DNA from: Tenggerimyces flavus | GTDB lineage: Bacteria; Actinomycetota; Actinomycetes; Propionibacteriales; Actinopolymorphaceae | Reading direction: 5' to 3' | DNA: 64,000 nucleotides | Assembly (NCBI RefSeq): GCF_016907715.1 | Contig: NZ_JAFBCM010000001.1 | Location: 8,347,420 to 8,411,419 of the forward strand | In this document: piece after piece, positions 34,180-43,770 of the stretch | Position numbering within the stretch: position 1 is the first letter of the stretch | Layout: the number at the start of each line of letters is the position of its first letter | Notes under the pieces: generated by a model | What the model was told of the DNA's origin: nothing | The model's input: only the letters and a program-made list of their open reading frames with translations | Databases searched by the model: none | Translations under genes and position numbers: made by a program

Positions 34180-35553
34180 ATGGGCAAGTACTACAACGGG
34201 CAACACATGATCAGGGCGGCCCTGCTGTTCGTCGCCCTCGTCACCGCCGCCATCGGCAGCATCGGCGCCCCGCTGATCACCGCCGTCGCCGAGGAGTACG
34301 AGGTCTCGCTCAGCGCTTCGCAATGGACACTGACGATCGCCCTGCTCGCGGGCGCGGTCTCGGCCCCGCTCCTGGGCAGGCTGGGCAACGGCAGACACCG
34401 GCGCAAGGTCGTCCTCGCCATGCTGGCGATCGTCGTCGCCGGCAGCGTCGCGACCGTCGTCGAAGCGCCGTTCGCCGTCCTGCTCATCGGCCGGGCCGCC
34501 CAAGGCGTCGGGCTCGGCCTGACCGTGCTGATGATGGCGATCGCGCGGCAGCACCTCGGCGACAAGGCACCGAGCACGATCGCGATGCTCTCGGTCGCCT
34601 CGACGGTCGGCGTCGGCGTCGGCTATCCGCTCGCTGGGCTCCTGACCCAGCTCGGCGGCGTCCGTGCCGCGTACCTGCTCGGCCTCGTCGTCGCCACCGC
34701 CGCCCTCGTCGCGGCGATCGTCGCGATCCCCCGCGACGACAGGGACGCACCGAAGGCCGGCCCCGTCGACTGGGCCGGCGCCGCACTGCTCTCGATCGGC
34801 CTCATCGCCGTCCTGCTCGTCACCAGCAACGCGATCCGCTGGACCACCCACCCCGTCATCGCCGCGGCGGTCCTCGCCGCGGCCGTCGCCGTGCTCGCCG
34901 GTTGGGTGGCGGTCGAACGTCGCGTCCAGAGACCGCTGGTCGACGTCCGCGCGCTCAGACATCCTGCCGTCGCGAGAGCCAACCTGATCATGCTCGTGGC
35001 AGGCATCGCGATGTACCTGCTGTTCGCGAGCATCACCCGCTACGTCCAGACGCCTCCCACCGTCGGCTATGGCTACGGGCTCACCGACTTCCAAGCCGGG
35101 CTGGTGCTCGTCCCGTTCTCCGTCCTCGGCTTCGTCGCGGGCCGCATGGCACCGCAGATCGGACAACGAACGGGCCCGTTCAAGCTGCTCGCCGGCAGCG
35201 GCGTCGTGGTGGTCGCGGCCTGCGGCACGTTCGCGCTCACCAGCGCGGCCGGGGTGGCGTGGCCGATCGTCGCGATGTCCCTGCTCGGCTTCGCGGTCGG
35301 CGGGCTCTCGGCCGCTATGCCGCAGGCGATCCTCGCCGTCACACCGCCGGAGGACACCGCCGCCGCGATGAGCGTCAACCAGGTCGTACGGTCCGTCGGC
35401 TTCTCGATCGGCAGCGCCTTCGGCGGCCTGCTCCTCGCCGCGCACACGCCGTCAGGCCAGTTCGCGCCAACCGGAACGGGCTACACCACCGCCGCGTGGA
35501 CCGCCGCCGGACTCGCCGCCGTCGCTATCGCGTTCGGCCTACACAAGCGCTAG
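34180..35553 (+). CDS. MFS transporter, DHA2-like drug exporter type
   Basis: A 457-residue transporter with 13-14 predicted helices. LGRLGNGRHRRKVVLA is the loop 2-3 motif, and GLGLTVLMMAIARQ with VASTVGVGVGYPLAGLL resembles the antiporter motif C region of drug:H+ antiporters. It starts six bases after the response regulator stop, so it is probably part of the same transcript. It overlaps the next, convergent gene by four bases at the 3' end. Confidence 0.85.
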   Translation: MGKYYNGQHMIRAALLFVALVTAAIGSIGAPLITAVAEEYEVSLSASQWTLTIALLAGAVSAPLLGRLGNGRHRRKVVLAMLAIVVAGSVATVVEAPFAVLLIGRAAQGVGLGLTVLMMAIARQHLGDKAPSTIAMLSVASTVGVGVGYPLAGLLTQLGGVRAAYLLGLVVATAALVAAIVAIPRDDRDAPKAGPVDWAGAALLSIGLIAVLLVTSNAIRWTTHPVIAAAVLAAAVAVLAGWVAVERRVQRPLVDVRALRHPAVARANLIMLVAGIAMYLLFASITRYVQTPPTVGYGYGLTDFQAGLVLVPFSVLGFVAGRMAPQIGQRTGPFKLLAGSGVVVVAACGTFALTSAAGVAWPIVAMSLLGFAVGGLSAAMPQAILAVTPPEDTAAAMSVNQVVRSVGFSIGSAFGGLLLAAHTPSGQFAPTGTGYTTAAWTAAGLAAVAIAFGLHKR

Positions 35554-37133
35554 AACCCCAGCGAGGCTTCGCGTTCGGCCAGCCGGAGCCGCGCCTTCGC
35601 GATCTTGCCGGCCACCGAGCGAGGCAGCTCCTCGACGATCGCGACCGCCGCCGGGCACTTGAAGCGCGCCAGCCGATCGCGAGCGAACGCCAGCACGTCC
35701 TCCGGAATCACCGAGGCACCGGCAGCAGGAACGACGTACGCCTTCACCGACTCACCCGTGCGCTCGTCGGGCACGCCGATCACCGCCACGGACGAGACGC
35801 CGGGGAACGAGGCGATCACGTCCTCGACCTCGCGCGGGTAGACGTTGAAGCCGGAGACGAGCACGAGCTCCTTGACCCGGTCGACGAGGTACAGGTCGCC
35901 GTCCGCGTCGAGGTAGCCCACGTCACCCGTCGCCAACCAGCCATCCGAAGAAGGACCGTCGACACCGTCGGGCCAGTAGCCGGAGAAGAGGTTCGCGCCA
36001 CGTACGAGGATCTCGCCCGGCTCGTCCGCGTCCTCGGCGCCCGGGTCGACCTGCACACGCACCTCGACGCCCGGCAGCGGCGCACCGACCGAGCCGGCCT
36101 TCGGCGACGCGGAGCACAACGTGCTGGTCACGCCCGGCGCCGCCTCGGTGAGCCCGTACCCCTCGTGCACCATCAGCCCCGACGAGGCCTTGATCGCATC
36201 GGCGACGGCGATCGGCAGCGGTGCCGCGCCCGACAGCAGCAGCCGCACGCTCGCCAGCCGCGCAGCCAGATCCGGAAAAGACTGCCACGCGACGAAGACC
36301 GGAGGCGCGACCGGGATGTTCGTGACCTTCTCCGAGGCGACCAGGTCCAGCGTCGCCTCCGGGTCGAACCGGCCCGCGAGCACCATCGTCGCCCCGGCCC
36401 GAGCGCACAGCGCGAGCAGGCTGAGCCCGAAGACGTGGAACAACGGCAGCAACCCGAGCACGACGTCGTTCGCACGCATCGCCGGCGGCTCGATCGACGC
36501 CATCTGCGCGACGTTCGCGAGCAGCGCGCGGTGCGTGAGCATCGCGGCGCGCGGCGCCGAGCTCGTGCCAGACGTGAACAGCAGAGCGGCCAACGCCTCC
36601 GGGTCGCGCGGCGGCACGGCAGCCGGCCCGGAGCCCGGCAGCGAGGCGTACGCGAGCTCGCCAGCCTGGGCCGGCGCGTCCACGGCGACGACGACGGGCC
36701 GCGGCCCGTCACCATCGGAGGACGACAGAGTCGCGACGGCCGAGCGCACGGCTTCGACGCTGCCGGGACCAGCCAGAACGAGCCGCGGCCGCACGTGCTC
36801 GAGCGCCCGCGCGTACTCCGCCGTGGGGCTCTCGGGGTTGAGCGGTACGACGACCAACCCGGCGCGGACGGTCGCGAACATCGCCGTCACGAGGTCGATC
36901 CCGTTCGGCAAAGCCACCGCGACGCGGTGCCCGGCCACGACACCCTGCGCCGCCAGCCCGGCCGCGAGCGCGTCGACGGCCCGATCGAGCTCGGACCAGG
37001 TCACGCGCCGGTCGCCGGCGATGAGCGCCGCTCGTTCGGGGGCATCCTTGGCTGCCTGACGGACCAGGTCAGCCAGGTTGACCGCAACGGTCTGCACAAC
37101 GGCGGGCGAGACCACGACGGGAGTGTGCCACAC
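35550..37133 (-). CDS. AMP-dependent acyl-CoA synthetase/ligase
   Basis: A 527-residue adenylate-forming enzyme with the family motifs in order: LLFTSGTSSAPRAAMLTH (P-loop-like A3), GYGLTEAAPG (A5), GWLATGDVGYLDADG (A7), DRVKELVLVSGFNVYPREVED (A8) and PRSVAGKIAKARLR with the A10 lysine. Probably activates a fatty or other carboxylic acid to the CoA ester. The first 18 residues are unlike the family; a start near VAVNLADLVRQAA is possible. Divergent from the HAD gene. Confidence 0.88.
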   Translation of the reverse strand: MWHTPVVVSPAVVQTVAVNLADLVRQAAKDAPERAALIAGDRRVTWSELDRAVDALAAGLAAQGVVAGHRVAVALPNGIDLVTAMFATVRAGLVVVPLNPESPTAEYARALEHVRPRLVLAGPGSVEAVRSAVATLSSSDGDGPRPVVVAVDAPAQAGELAYASLPGSGPAAVPPRDPEALAALLFTSGTSSAPRAAMLTHRALLANVAQMASIEPPAMRANDVVLGLLPLFHVFGLSLLALCARAGATMVLAGRFDPEATLDLVASEKVTNIPVAPPVFVAWQSFPDLAARLASVRLLLSGAAPLPIAVADAIKASSGLMVHEGYGLTEAAPGVTSTLCSASPKAGSVGAPLPGVEVRVQVDPGAEDADEPGEILVRGANLFSGYWPDGVDGPSSDGWLATGDVGYLDADGDLYLVDRVKELVLVSGFNVYPREVEDVIASFPGVSSVAVIGVPDERTGESVKAYVVPAAGASVIPEDVLAFARDRLARFKCPAAVAIVEELPRSVAGKIAKARLRLAEREASLGF

Positions 37134-37173
37134 CAGGAACGCCGAGGCTGAGCGGAGCCTCTAAGGTGGCCTC

Positions 37174-38061
37174 ATGACGCCCGGCGACGAGCATCACGTC
37201 GACAAGGTCGTGGCCGTTGCCGAGGCCGAGGAGCCCGGCTCCGCGCTCGACGTCGAGCCCGACCTGACCGCGGCGGCCTTCTTCGACGTCGACAACACGC
37301 TGATGCGGGGTGCGTCGATCTTCTACCTCGCGCGCGGCCTGCACGCCCGCAAGTTCTTCTCGACGGCGAACGTCCTCAACGCCGCCTGGAAGCAGCTGTC
37401 GTTCCGCATCTTCGGCTCGGAGGACCCCGATCACATCGCCTGGGTCCGCGAGCACGCGCTGGAGTTCGTCGCGGGCTGGCCGGTCGACCAGTTCGAGGAG
37501 CTGGCCGAGGAGATCCTCGACGAGGTCATCACGACAAAGGTCTGGCCGGGCACGAGGGCGCTCGCCCAGCTGCACCTCGACCAGGGGCAACGCGTCTGGC
37601 TGGTGACCGCTGCACCGGTCGAGATCGGGCGCGTGCTCGCGCGTCGGCTCGGCCTCACCGGGGCGCTCGGGACCGTCGCGGAGATCGAGAACGGCCGGTA
37701 CACCGGCCGCCTCGTCGGCGACCTGCTGCACGGGACCGCGAAGGCCGACGCGGTGTCGCTGCTCGCGGCCGACAAGGGCCTCGACCTCGCCCGCTGCTCG
37801 GCGTACTCCGACAGCGCGAACGACGTCCCGATGCTCTCGCTGGTCGGGACGCCGTACGCGATCAACCCCGACCGCAAGCTCCGTTCGTACGCCAAGGCGC
37901 GCAACTGGCGGATCCGCGACTTCCGCCGCGGCCGCCGAGCCGCGCGCCTGGGCTTCTTCATCGCCGTGCTGCTCGGTGCCGCCGGCGGCGCGGCCGCGGC
38001 CGTCGTCGCGATCCGGCAAAAGGCCAAGCGCCGGCACCGCCGTTGGTTCAAGGGCTTCTAG
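37174..38061 (+). CDS. HAD-IB family phosphatase with C-terminal membrane anchor
   Basis: A 295-residue HAD-superfamily IB hydrolase: nucleophile motif FFDVDNTLMRG (Asp38, Asp40), motif II LVTAAPVEI and motif III/IV CSAYSDSANDVPML. The family includes SerB-like and acyl-phosphate or lysophospholipid-related phosphatases; the substrate is unknown. A hydrophobic segment near residues 265-285 and a basic tail suggest attachment to the membrane. Homologues usually stand near the sigma factor and acyltransferase genes seen further on. It overlaps the next convergent gene by four bases. Confidence 0.85.
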   Translation: MTPGDEHHVDKVVAVAEAEEPGSALDVEPDLTAAAFFDVDNTLMRGASIFYLARGLHARKFFSTANVLNAAWKQLSFRIFGSEDPDHIAWVREHALEFVAGWPVDQFEELAEEILDEVITTKVWPGTRALAQLHLDQGQRVWLVTAAPVEIGRVLARRLGLTGALGTVAEIENGRYTGRLVGDLLHGTAKADAVSLLAADKGLDLARCSAYSDSANDVPMLSLVGTPYAINPDRKLRSYAKARNWRIRDFRRGRRAARLGFFIAVLLGAAGGAAAAVVAIRQKAKRRHRRWFKGF

Positions 38062-38978
38062 GCGACCCAGGCCCGGAACCCGTCCCGCCAGCTCGCGAAC
38101 CGCGGCTCCCAGCCGAGCTCCTTGCGCGCCTTCTCGTTGGAGATCCCGCGCGCCGTCGTCATCTGGACCACGACGAACTCGCCAGCCAGCTCCTCGCCCA
38201 CCGAGACCGGCACCTGCGCCGGCGGCTGCGCGCCGGCGACCTCGGCGAGGTACGGCAGCCAGTCCGCGACCGGCGCTGGGTCGTCGTCCCCGACGTTGTA
38301 GATGCCCGGCTCGCCCCGCTCGATCGCCGCGACGGTCGCCGAAGCGGCGTCGCTGGTCTCGATGAACGACCAGATCCCGGTCCCACCGCCGATCACCGGC
38401 AGGTGCTGGGCGCGCACGGCCTCCAGCAGGAAGTCCGAGGCACCCGGCCCGTAGAACGTCCCGTACCGCAGCACGATCCCCTCGGGCACCGCCGCGGGAA
38501 CCGTCTGCTCCACGTACCGGATCGCCGCCTGCGTCCGTGCCGCCGCCGAGACCGGCTCGTCGTACGGATCGGTCTCGACCTTCGCCGAGGCGCCGGAACG
38601 GTAGAGCGTCCGCTCGGCGGTCTGCGCGACGACCCGGCGTGTGCCCGCGGTCTCCGCGGCGGCGAGCAGGTTGTCGGTGCCGCGGGTGCGCAGCTCGTTC
38701 GTCGCGGCGAACGACTCGTCCAGGTTCGTCAGGCTGTGCAGGTCCGCCAGCGCGGTCATCTGGTGCACGATCGCGTCCGGCCGGGCGGCGACCACCGCCG
38801 CGACGACCGCGTCGCGGTCGAGGCCGTCCAGCACGACGGGCTCGGCGCCAGCTGCGCGCAGACCTGCCGCCTTGTCAGGCGATCGCGTCGTGGCGGTGAC
38901 GTCGTGGCCGGCAGCGAGGAGCTGGGGAACGAGGTGCTGTCCCAGGGCTCCTGTCGCGCCTGTGACGAAGACTCGCAT
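38058..38978 (-). CDS. NAD(P)-dependent epimerase/dehydratase family protein
   Basis: A 306-residue extended-SDR protein starting with the dinucleotide-binding motif VFVTGATGALGQHL. The usual YxxxK is not obvious (RYGTFYGPGASDF takes its place), as in atypical NmrA/SDRa-like members. AAAGGA lies 8 bases before ATG 38978, and an inverted repeat GGGTGA/TCACCC spans 38995-39013 just upstream. Substrate unknown. Confidence 0.8.
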   Translation of the reverse strand: MRVFVTGATGALGQHLVPQLLAAGHDVTATTRSPDKAAGLRAAGAEPVVLDGLDRDAVVAAVVAARPDAIVHQMTALADLHSLTNLDESFAATNELRTRGTDNLLAAAETAGTRRVVAQTAERTLYRSGASAKVETDPYDEPVSAAARTQAAIRYVEQTVPAAVPEGIVLRYGTFYGPGASDFLLEAVRAQHLPVIGGGTGIWSFIETSDAASATVAAIERGEPGIYNVGDDDPAPVADWLPYLAEVAGAQPPAQVPVSVGEELAGEFVVVQMTTARGISNEKARKELGWEPRFASWRDGFRAWVA

Positions 38979-39213
38979 GAGGTGTCCTTTCCGAGGGTGA
39001 GTTGGCTTCACCCGCATGACACGGCGAGCACCCCTCGGTGTGACAGGAACACCTTCGCGACCTTTGCCCGGATACGTCGACAGGCGTCCCGCAGCCGGTC
39101 GTTTCCCAATCCCGCGGAGGGGTCGACCTGCTCCGCCAGGCGGCATAGTGTGGGCGAGCCGGGGCCAGGCTCCAAGAGATCGTTCACTGAGAGTAATCGT
39201 CGGCTACTGACTG
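38979..39213. other. intergenic region upstream of bldN and the SDR gene
   Basis: Non-coding divergent region. Besides the GGGTGA/TCACCC inverted repeat at 38995-39013 (possible operator or hairpin in the SDR leader) I see no further structure until the sigma-factor promoter. Confidence 0.5.
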
Positions 39214-39242
39214 TTCACATCTCGGGGGATGTTCCCTACGAT
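39214..39242 (+). promoter_or_regulatory. promoter of the bldN-like gene
   Basis: TTCACA (39214-39219) and TACGAT (39237-39242) are separated by 17 bases, a good vegetative-type sigma-70 promoter. Transcription would start near 39249, about 45 bases before the start codon. Confidence 0.6.
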
Positions 39243-39293
39243 GCCTGATGGAGGCCACGAGCGATCCCTGCTCGGGGGGCAGGAGTTGAACTG

Positions 39294-40121
39294 ATGGTGG
39301 ACAGGGCACGACCCGCGCTCGCCGATTCGGCGGGAATGGCGGAGTTCCGTGCAGTTGTGCGCGCGATGCACGACGCGCTGGCAAGCGCGATCGAGCCTGC
39401 TTACGCGCTAGCAAAGACGTCAACGAGCGAACCCCTACCTGAGTCACGGCCAGAATTCGACCGATCTGACGGAATCCTCCAGGCCGTTCACAGCGAGACC
39501 GCGCGGTCGAGGGCCGGTGGCGCTCACCTGGCTCACCCGCGCGACGGGCTGCACGACACCATCGAGGACGCCGAGACCCGCCGCATGATCGCGCTGGTCG
39601 AGCTCGCCAAGGGTGGCGACGCCGAGGCATTCGGGCAGCTGTACGACCACTACCTCTCCACGATCTACCGCTACATCTACTACCGCGTCGGGACGCACGT
39701 GCTCGCCGAGGACCTCACCAGCGAGACGTTCCTCCGGGCGCTGCGCGCGCTGAACTCGTTCCACTGGCAGGGTCGCGACTTCGGCGCCTGGCTGGTCACG
39801 ATCGCGCGCAACCTGGTCACCGACCACTTCAAGTCCGGACGTTTCCGGCTCGAGGTCGCGACCGGCGAGATCCTGGACTACGACTCCGCTTCTGAGGGCC
39901 CGGAGAACGACGTCCTCGCAAGCCTCGCGAACGAGGAACTGGTCAAGGCGCTCAAGCAACTCGGCGCCGACCAGCAGGAATGTCTCGTTCTGCGGTTCCT
40001 CAACGGCCTCTCGGTGGCCGAGACCGCGCACGTCCTCGCGAAGAGCGAGGGGGCGGTCAAACAGCTGCAGCTTCGGGCGATCCGCAATCTCGCCAAGCTG
40101 TTGCCCGAAGGCCTCCGGTAG
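39294..40121 (+). CDS. bldN: BldN-type RNA polymerase sigma factor (ECF)
   Basis: A 275-residue sigma factor. Residues about 1-95 form a long N-terminal extension typical of BldN; region 2 follows (AFGQLYDHYLSTIYRYIYYRVG, LTSETFLRALRAL, GRDFGAWLVTIARNLVTDHFKS) and region 4 (QQECLVLRFLNGLSVAETAHVLAKSEGAVKQL). In Streptomyces BldN is needed for aerial hyphae and chaplin/rodlin expression. AGGAG lies 8 bases before ATG 39294. The following gene encodes its likely membrane anti-sigma factor. Confidence 0.88.
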   Translation: MVDRARPALADSAGMAEFRAVVRAMHDALASAIEPAYALAKTSTSEPLPESRPEFDRSDGILQAVHSETARSRAGGAHLAHPRDGLHDTIEDAETRRMIALVELAKGGDAEAFGQLYDHYLSTIYRYIYYRVGTHVLAEDLTSETFLRALRALNSFHWQGRDFGAWLVTIARNLVTDHFKSGRFRLEVATGEILDYDSASEGPENDVLASLANEELVKALKQLGADQQECLVLRFLNGLSVAETAHVLAKSEGAVKQLQLRAIRNLAKLLPEGLR

Positions 40122-40248
40122 AGCCGGTCGGGGGCATCGTGAACATTAGGCCCTTTGGCGTTGGCACGGTACGCGCCGGCAGCGTAACCCTGCGATGGTT
40201 CGACTCGTTGGTCGAGATGTCCGGATCGCTCGATCAAGGAGACCGTCG

Positions 40249-41625
40249 ATGACCTCGCTCCTGGCGACACGCCGGCGTGCCGAGGACTTCGCACGGCTCG
40301 TCGACGAACGCAGGCAGTCCCGCGACCCCAAGATCGTGCCGTTGCTCGACGTGGTCGCGATGTTGACGCCCGCGATGATCGAGCCAGCCCCGGCGTTCCG
40401 CAGCTCGTTGCGCGAGCGCCTGGTCTCGGCCGCCGAGGAACTGCCGCTCGGCGAGCCCGCGGCACCCGCCCATGCCGCCCGGTCCGCGGTGCGACCGCCA
40501 CGAGTTCGGCTCGTGGCGGCAGCCGCATCGGTCGCCCTGGCCGGCGGCATGGTGGGCACCGCCGCGGCAGCGCGCACAGCGCTGCCCGGCGATGTGCTGT
40601 ACGGGTTGAAGCGCGGCCTCGAACGTACCGAGGCCGGCTTCACCTCCAACTCCGAGTCGCGCGGCCGGGCGTTCCTCCGCCAGGCGGAGATCCGGCTCGA
40701 CGAGACGGTCGGCCTGGTCGGCGGCGTGTCGCTGAACTCGGCCGAGCCGGAGGAGCTGGACCTCGTCCGCGGCTCGCTCACCGACTTCGTCATCGACGCC
40801 AAGCGCGGCGGCGGGCTGCTCACCGAGGCGTACCGCCTCGACCAGCGCCAGGCGCCGCTGGTGATGATCCGGCACTTCGTCTCCGAGGCGCGGCCGAAGG
40901 TGCAGGCGCTGCAGCAGTTCCTGCCGCCGACGTTGATGCCGTCGTACGACGAGGCGATGACCACGCTCGACGCACTCGACGGCAAGGCGCTCGACCTGTG
41001 CCCGGAGTGCGGGACCAACCCGACCGGCGGCGAGGTCACGCTGCTGAGCGCCGACTCGCCGGCCCCGTCCGACGACAGCGCGCCGGCACCCGCGCCGGAG
41101 AAGAAGGAAGCGACCTCGCCGTCGCCGAAGCCGAACCTCGACGGGATCCCGACGGTGCCGCCCGGCCCGTTCCCGCCGGGTCCGCGGCCTGGTCCGACGA
41201 CCGAGCCGGGCCCGCGCGACCCCGGGCCGACCAAGGCGCCGCTGCCTCTCCCGCCGATCCCGAACCCGGTGCCCACGTCGCCGCGCGTCCCGCTGCCGAC
41301 CGAGCTCCCGTTGCCGACGTCGGTCCCCCTGCCGCCGTTGCCGCTGCCGAGCGGCTTCCCGCTCCCCCTACCCACGGCGCTGCCGTTGCCGCTGCCGACG
41401 TCCTTGCCGCTGCCGTTGCCGCCGGAGCTCCCACTCCCCTTGCCGACCTCGCTGCCGCTGCCGACGTCCCTGCCGCTACCGCTGCCGCTGCCGGGTGGTG
41501 ACGACCTGGTCGACGAGAAGAAGCCCAAGTCGGAGTCCCCGCAGCCAGCTCCCTCTACTCCCGCGCCGGACAACGAGGGTCCGCTGCCGGAGTTCCCCGA
41601 CCTCCCGATCCCCGGCGACGACTAG
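40249..41625 (+). CDS. rsbN: DUF5667 membrane protein, RsbN-like anti-sigma factor with Pro/Leu-rich tail
   Basis: A 458-residue protein. The N-terminal cytoplasmic part ([17 protein letters not shown], then [10 protein letters not shown] and [14 protein letters not shown]) and one helix ([18 protein letters not shown], about residue 85) are followed by the DUF5667 motif [20 protein letters not shown] and a helical domain to about residue 245. This is the plan of RsbN, the anti-sigma factor of BldN, and it lies directly behind the sigma factor. From about residue 280 the sequence is almost only Pro, then a long run of Pro-Leu/Pro-Thr repeats to residue 425. AAGGAG precedes ATG 40249. Confidence 0.82.
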   Translation: MTSLLATRRRAEDFARLVDERRQSRDPKIVPLLDVVAMLTPAMIEPAPAFRSSLRERLVSAAEELPLGEPAAPAHAARSAVRPPRVRLVAAAASVALAGGMVGTAAAARTALPGDVLYGLKRGLERTEAGFTSNSESRGRAFLRQAEIRLDETVGLVGGVSLNSAEPEELDLVRGSLTDFVIDAKRGGGLLTEAYRLDQRQAPLVMIRHFVSEARPKVQALQQFLPPTLMPSYDEAMTTLDALDGKALDLCPECGTNPTGGEVTLLSADSPAPSDDSAPAPAPEKKEATSPSPKPNLDGIPTVPPGPFPPGPRPGPTTEPGPRDPGPTKAPLPLPPIPNPVPTSPRVPLPTELPLPTSVPLPPLPLPSGFPLPLPTALPLPLPTSLPLPLPPELPLPLPTSLPLPTSLPLPLPLPGGDDLVDEKKPKSESPQPAPSTPAPDNEGPLPEFPDLPIPGDD

Positions 41626-41629
41626 GCCG

Positions 41630-41765
41630 GAGCCGGCAAATGATCATGTTTACATGATCATTTGCCGCTCTACGTGGGATACACCCCGCGTAAAGCGCCC
41701 GCTCGCCAGGTAAAGCGGCACCGGCACCCATCCGCCAGCACCACCGACTTACCCAACAGGTCCTA
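41630..41765. repeat. dispersed palindromic repeat, copy C
   Basis: Core palindrome at 41639-41662 with arms AATGATCATG/CATGATCATT and loop TTTA, then CTCTACGTGGGATAC and CGTAAAGCGC, GCCAGGTAAAGCGGC and CATCCGCCAGCACC. Copy A on the opposite strand has the same order to the end. It lies immediately after rsbN and before convergent gene remnants. Confidence 0.85.
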
Positions 41766-41831
41766 GCCGCGGCTGTCGAATAGCGGTGGTTGAACGTGCG
41801 CTAGTCCTCGGATAGTGCAGGCGCCAAGATC

Positions 41832-41912
41832 TCACCGACCTCCACCATGTCGTAACGCCTCACCTGGGTAGAGCACGCAGGTGTCAAGGAGGGCGGCGAA
41901 CATGGCCGCCAT
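41832..41912 (-). pseudogene. remnant of a PIN-domain toxin gene
   Basis: Twenty-six codons starting MAAMFAALLDTCVLYPG, the usual beginning of VapC-like PIN-domain toxins (LLDTCVLYP holds the first catalytic Asp). The frame then runs into unrelated sequence and stops; the rest of the PIN domain is missing. It starts 12 bases after the antitoxin-like ORF on the same strand, as in an intact antitoxin-toxin operon. Confidence 0.5.
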
Positions 41913-41924
41913 CCTCTCAACCAC

Positions 41925-42234
41925 CTAGGACGTGGGCTTCGCGCGCCGTTCCGCGGCAACCTCGGCGCGAATCCGCCGGAACCTTTCGGCCATGGCCTCA
42001 GGGCTCTCTTCCGGCTCGTCATAGTCGATCGAAGTCTCGACCAGCGCCCGATACTGCTGCTCACGACGCTGTTGCCGGTACGCCAACAGGTCGGTGAGTT
42101 TCACCATGCGCCGACGCCTGCCAGGCGTCTCTGCGTCCAGCTGACCCTCATCGATGAGTTTCACCACCGTCGGCCTACTGACGCCGAGTAGATCCGCGGC
42201 CTGCGAAAGTTTCGTAACTAACCCGAGCGACGTT
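41925..42234 (-). pseudogene. 5'-truncated HTH (excisionase-type) antitoxin gene
   Basis: The minus strand encodes LSQAADLLGVSRPTVVKLID followed by EGQLDAETPGRRRRM and a helical, acidic C-terminus, the plan of helix-turn-helix antitoxins paired with PIN toxins. No ATG, GTG or TTG is available upstream of the helix-turn-helix; the first in-frame start (GTG 42167) would lose it. The upstream side runs directly into the duplicated plsC 3' segments, so the beginning of the gene was probably replaced by that rearrangement. Confidence 0.55.
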
Positions 42235-42271
42235 CTAGGCGACCCACATGCGAAATCGCGGTCTTGGCGAG

Positions 42272-42747
42272 CTAGAAGAACGCGCGCGGGCGTCGAGTAG
42301 CAGCGCGTACAGGGTGTGCTGGATCGTCTCCCGCACCTGGTCGGTCAGATCGAACACCAGCATCGGGTCGTCCGCCGCCTCGCGCCCATAGCCCGAAGTC
42401 GACAGCGGCTCGCCGAAGGAGATGAGCACAGTCACTTCGACGGCAGCGGCACGACGGCCAGCTCGCCACCCGACCCGCAACCGCCACCCCCGCAAGCGGG
42501 AGCGACGGCTAGAAGAACGCGCGCGGGCGGTCGAGTAGCAGCGCGTACAGGGTGTGCTGGATCGTCTCCCGCACCTGGTCGGTCAGATCGAACACCAGCA
42601 TCGGGTCGTCCGCCGCCTCGCGCCCATAGCCCGAAGTCGACAGCGGCTCGCCGAACGAGATGAGCACAGTCACTTCGACGGCAGCGGCACGACGGCCAGC
42701 TCGCCACCCGACCCCGCAACCGCCACCCCCGCAAGCGGGAGCGACGG
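42272..42747. repeat. two extra tandem copies of the 3' end of the plsC-like gene
   Basis: Units 42272-42508 (237 bp) and 42509-42747 (239 bp) are nearly identical and each contains, on the minus strand, the last ~150 bases of the neighbouring acyltransferase gene including its TAG stop, joined to ~85 bases with GCTCCCGCTTGCGGGGGTGG. The intact gene end (42748-42900) is the third, slightly diverged copy. The units lack a start and are not expected to be genes. Confidence 0.9.

Positions 42748-43762
<1,015 letters not shown>

Positions 43763-43770
<8 letters not shown>

Noticed and set aside
40255-40285. GCGACACGCCGGCGTG in rsbN resembles the centre of the 50-bp palindrome
   Set aside because: A 16-base partly self-complementary GC-rich string can recur by chance, and here it encodes a sensible N-terminus of the protein.
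41801-42064. 87-codon ORF on the minus strand below rsbN
   Set aside because: It overlaps the antitoxin remnant in another frame and its composition is arginine/proline/serine-rich without a motif; the toxin-like reading in the neighbouring frame is more convincing.
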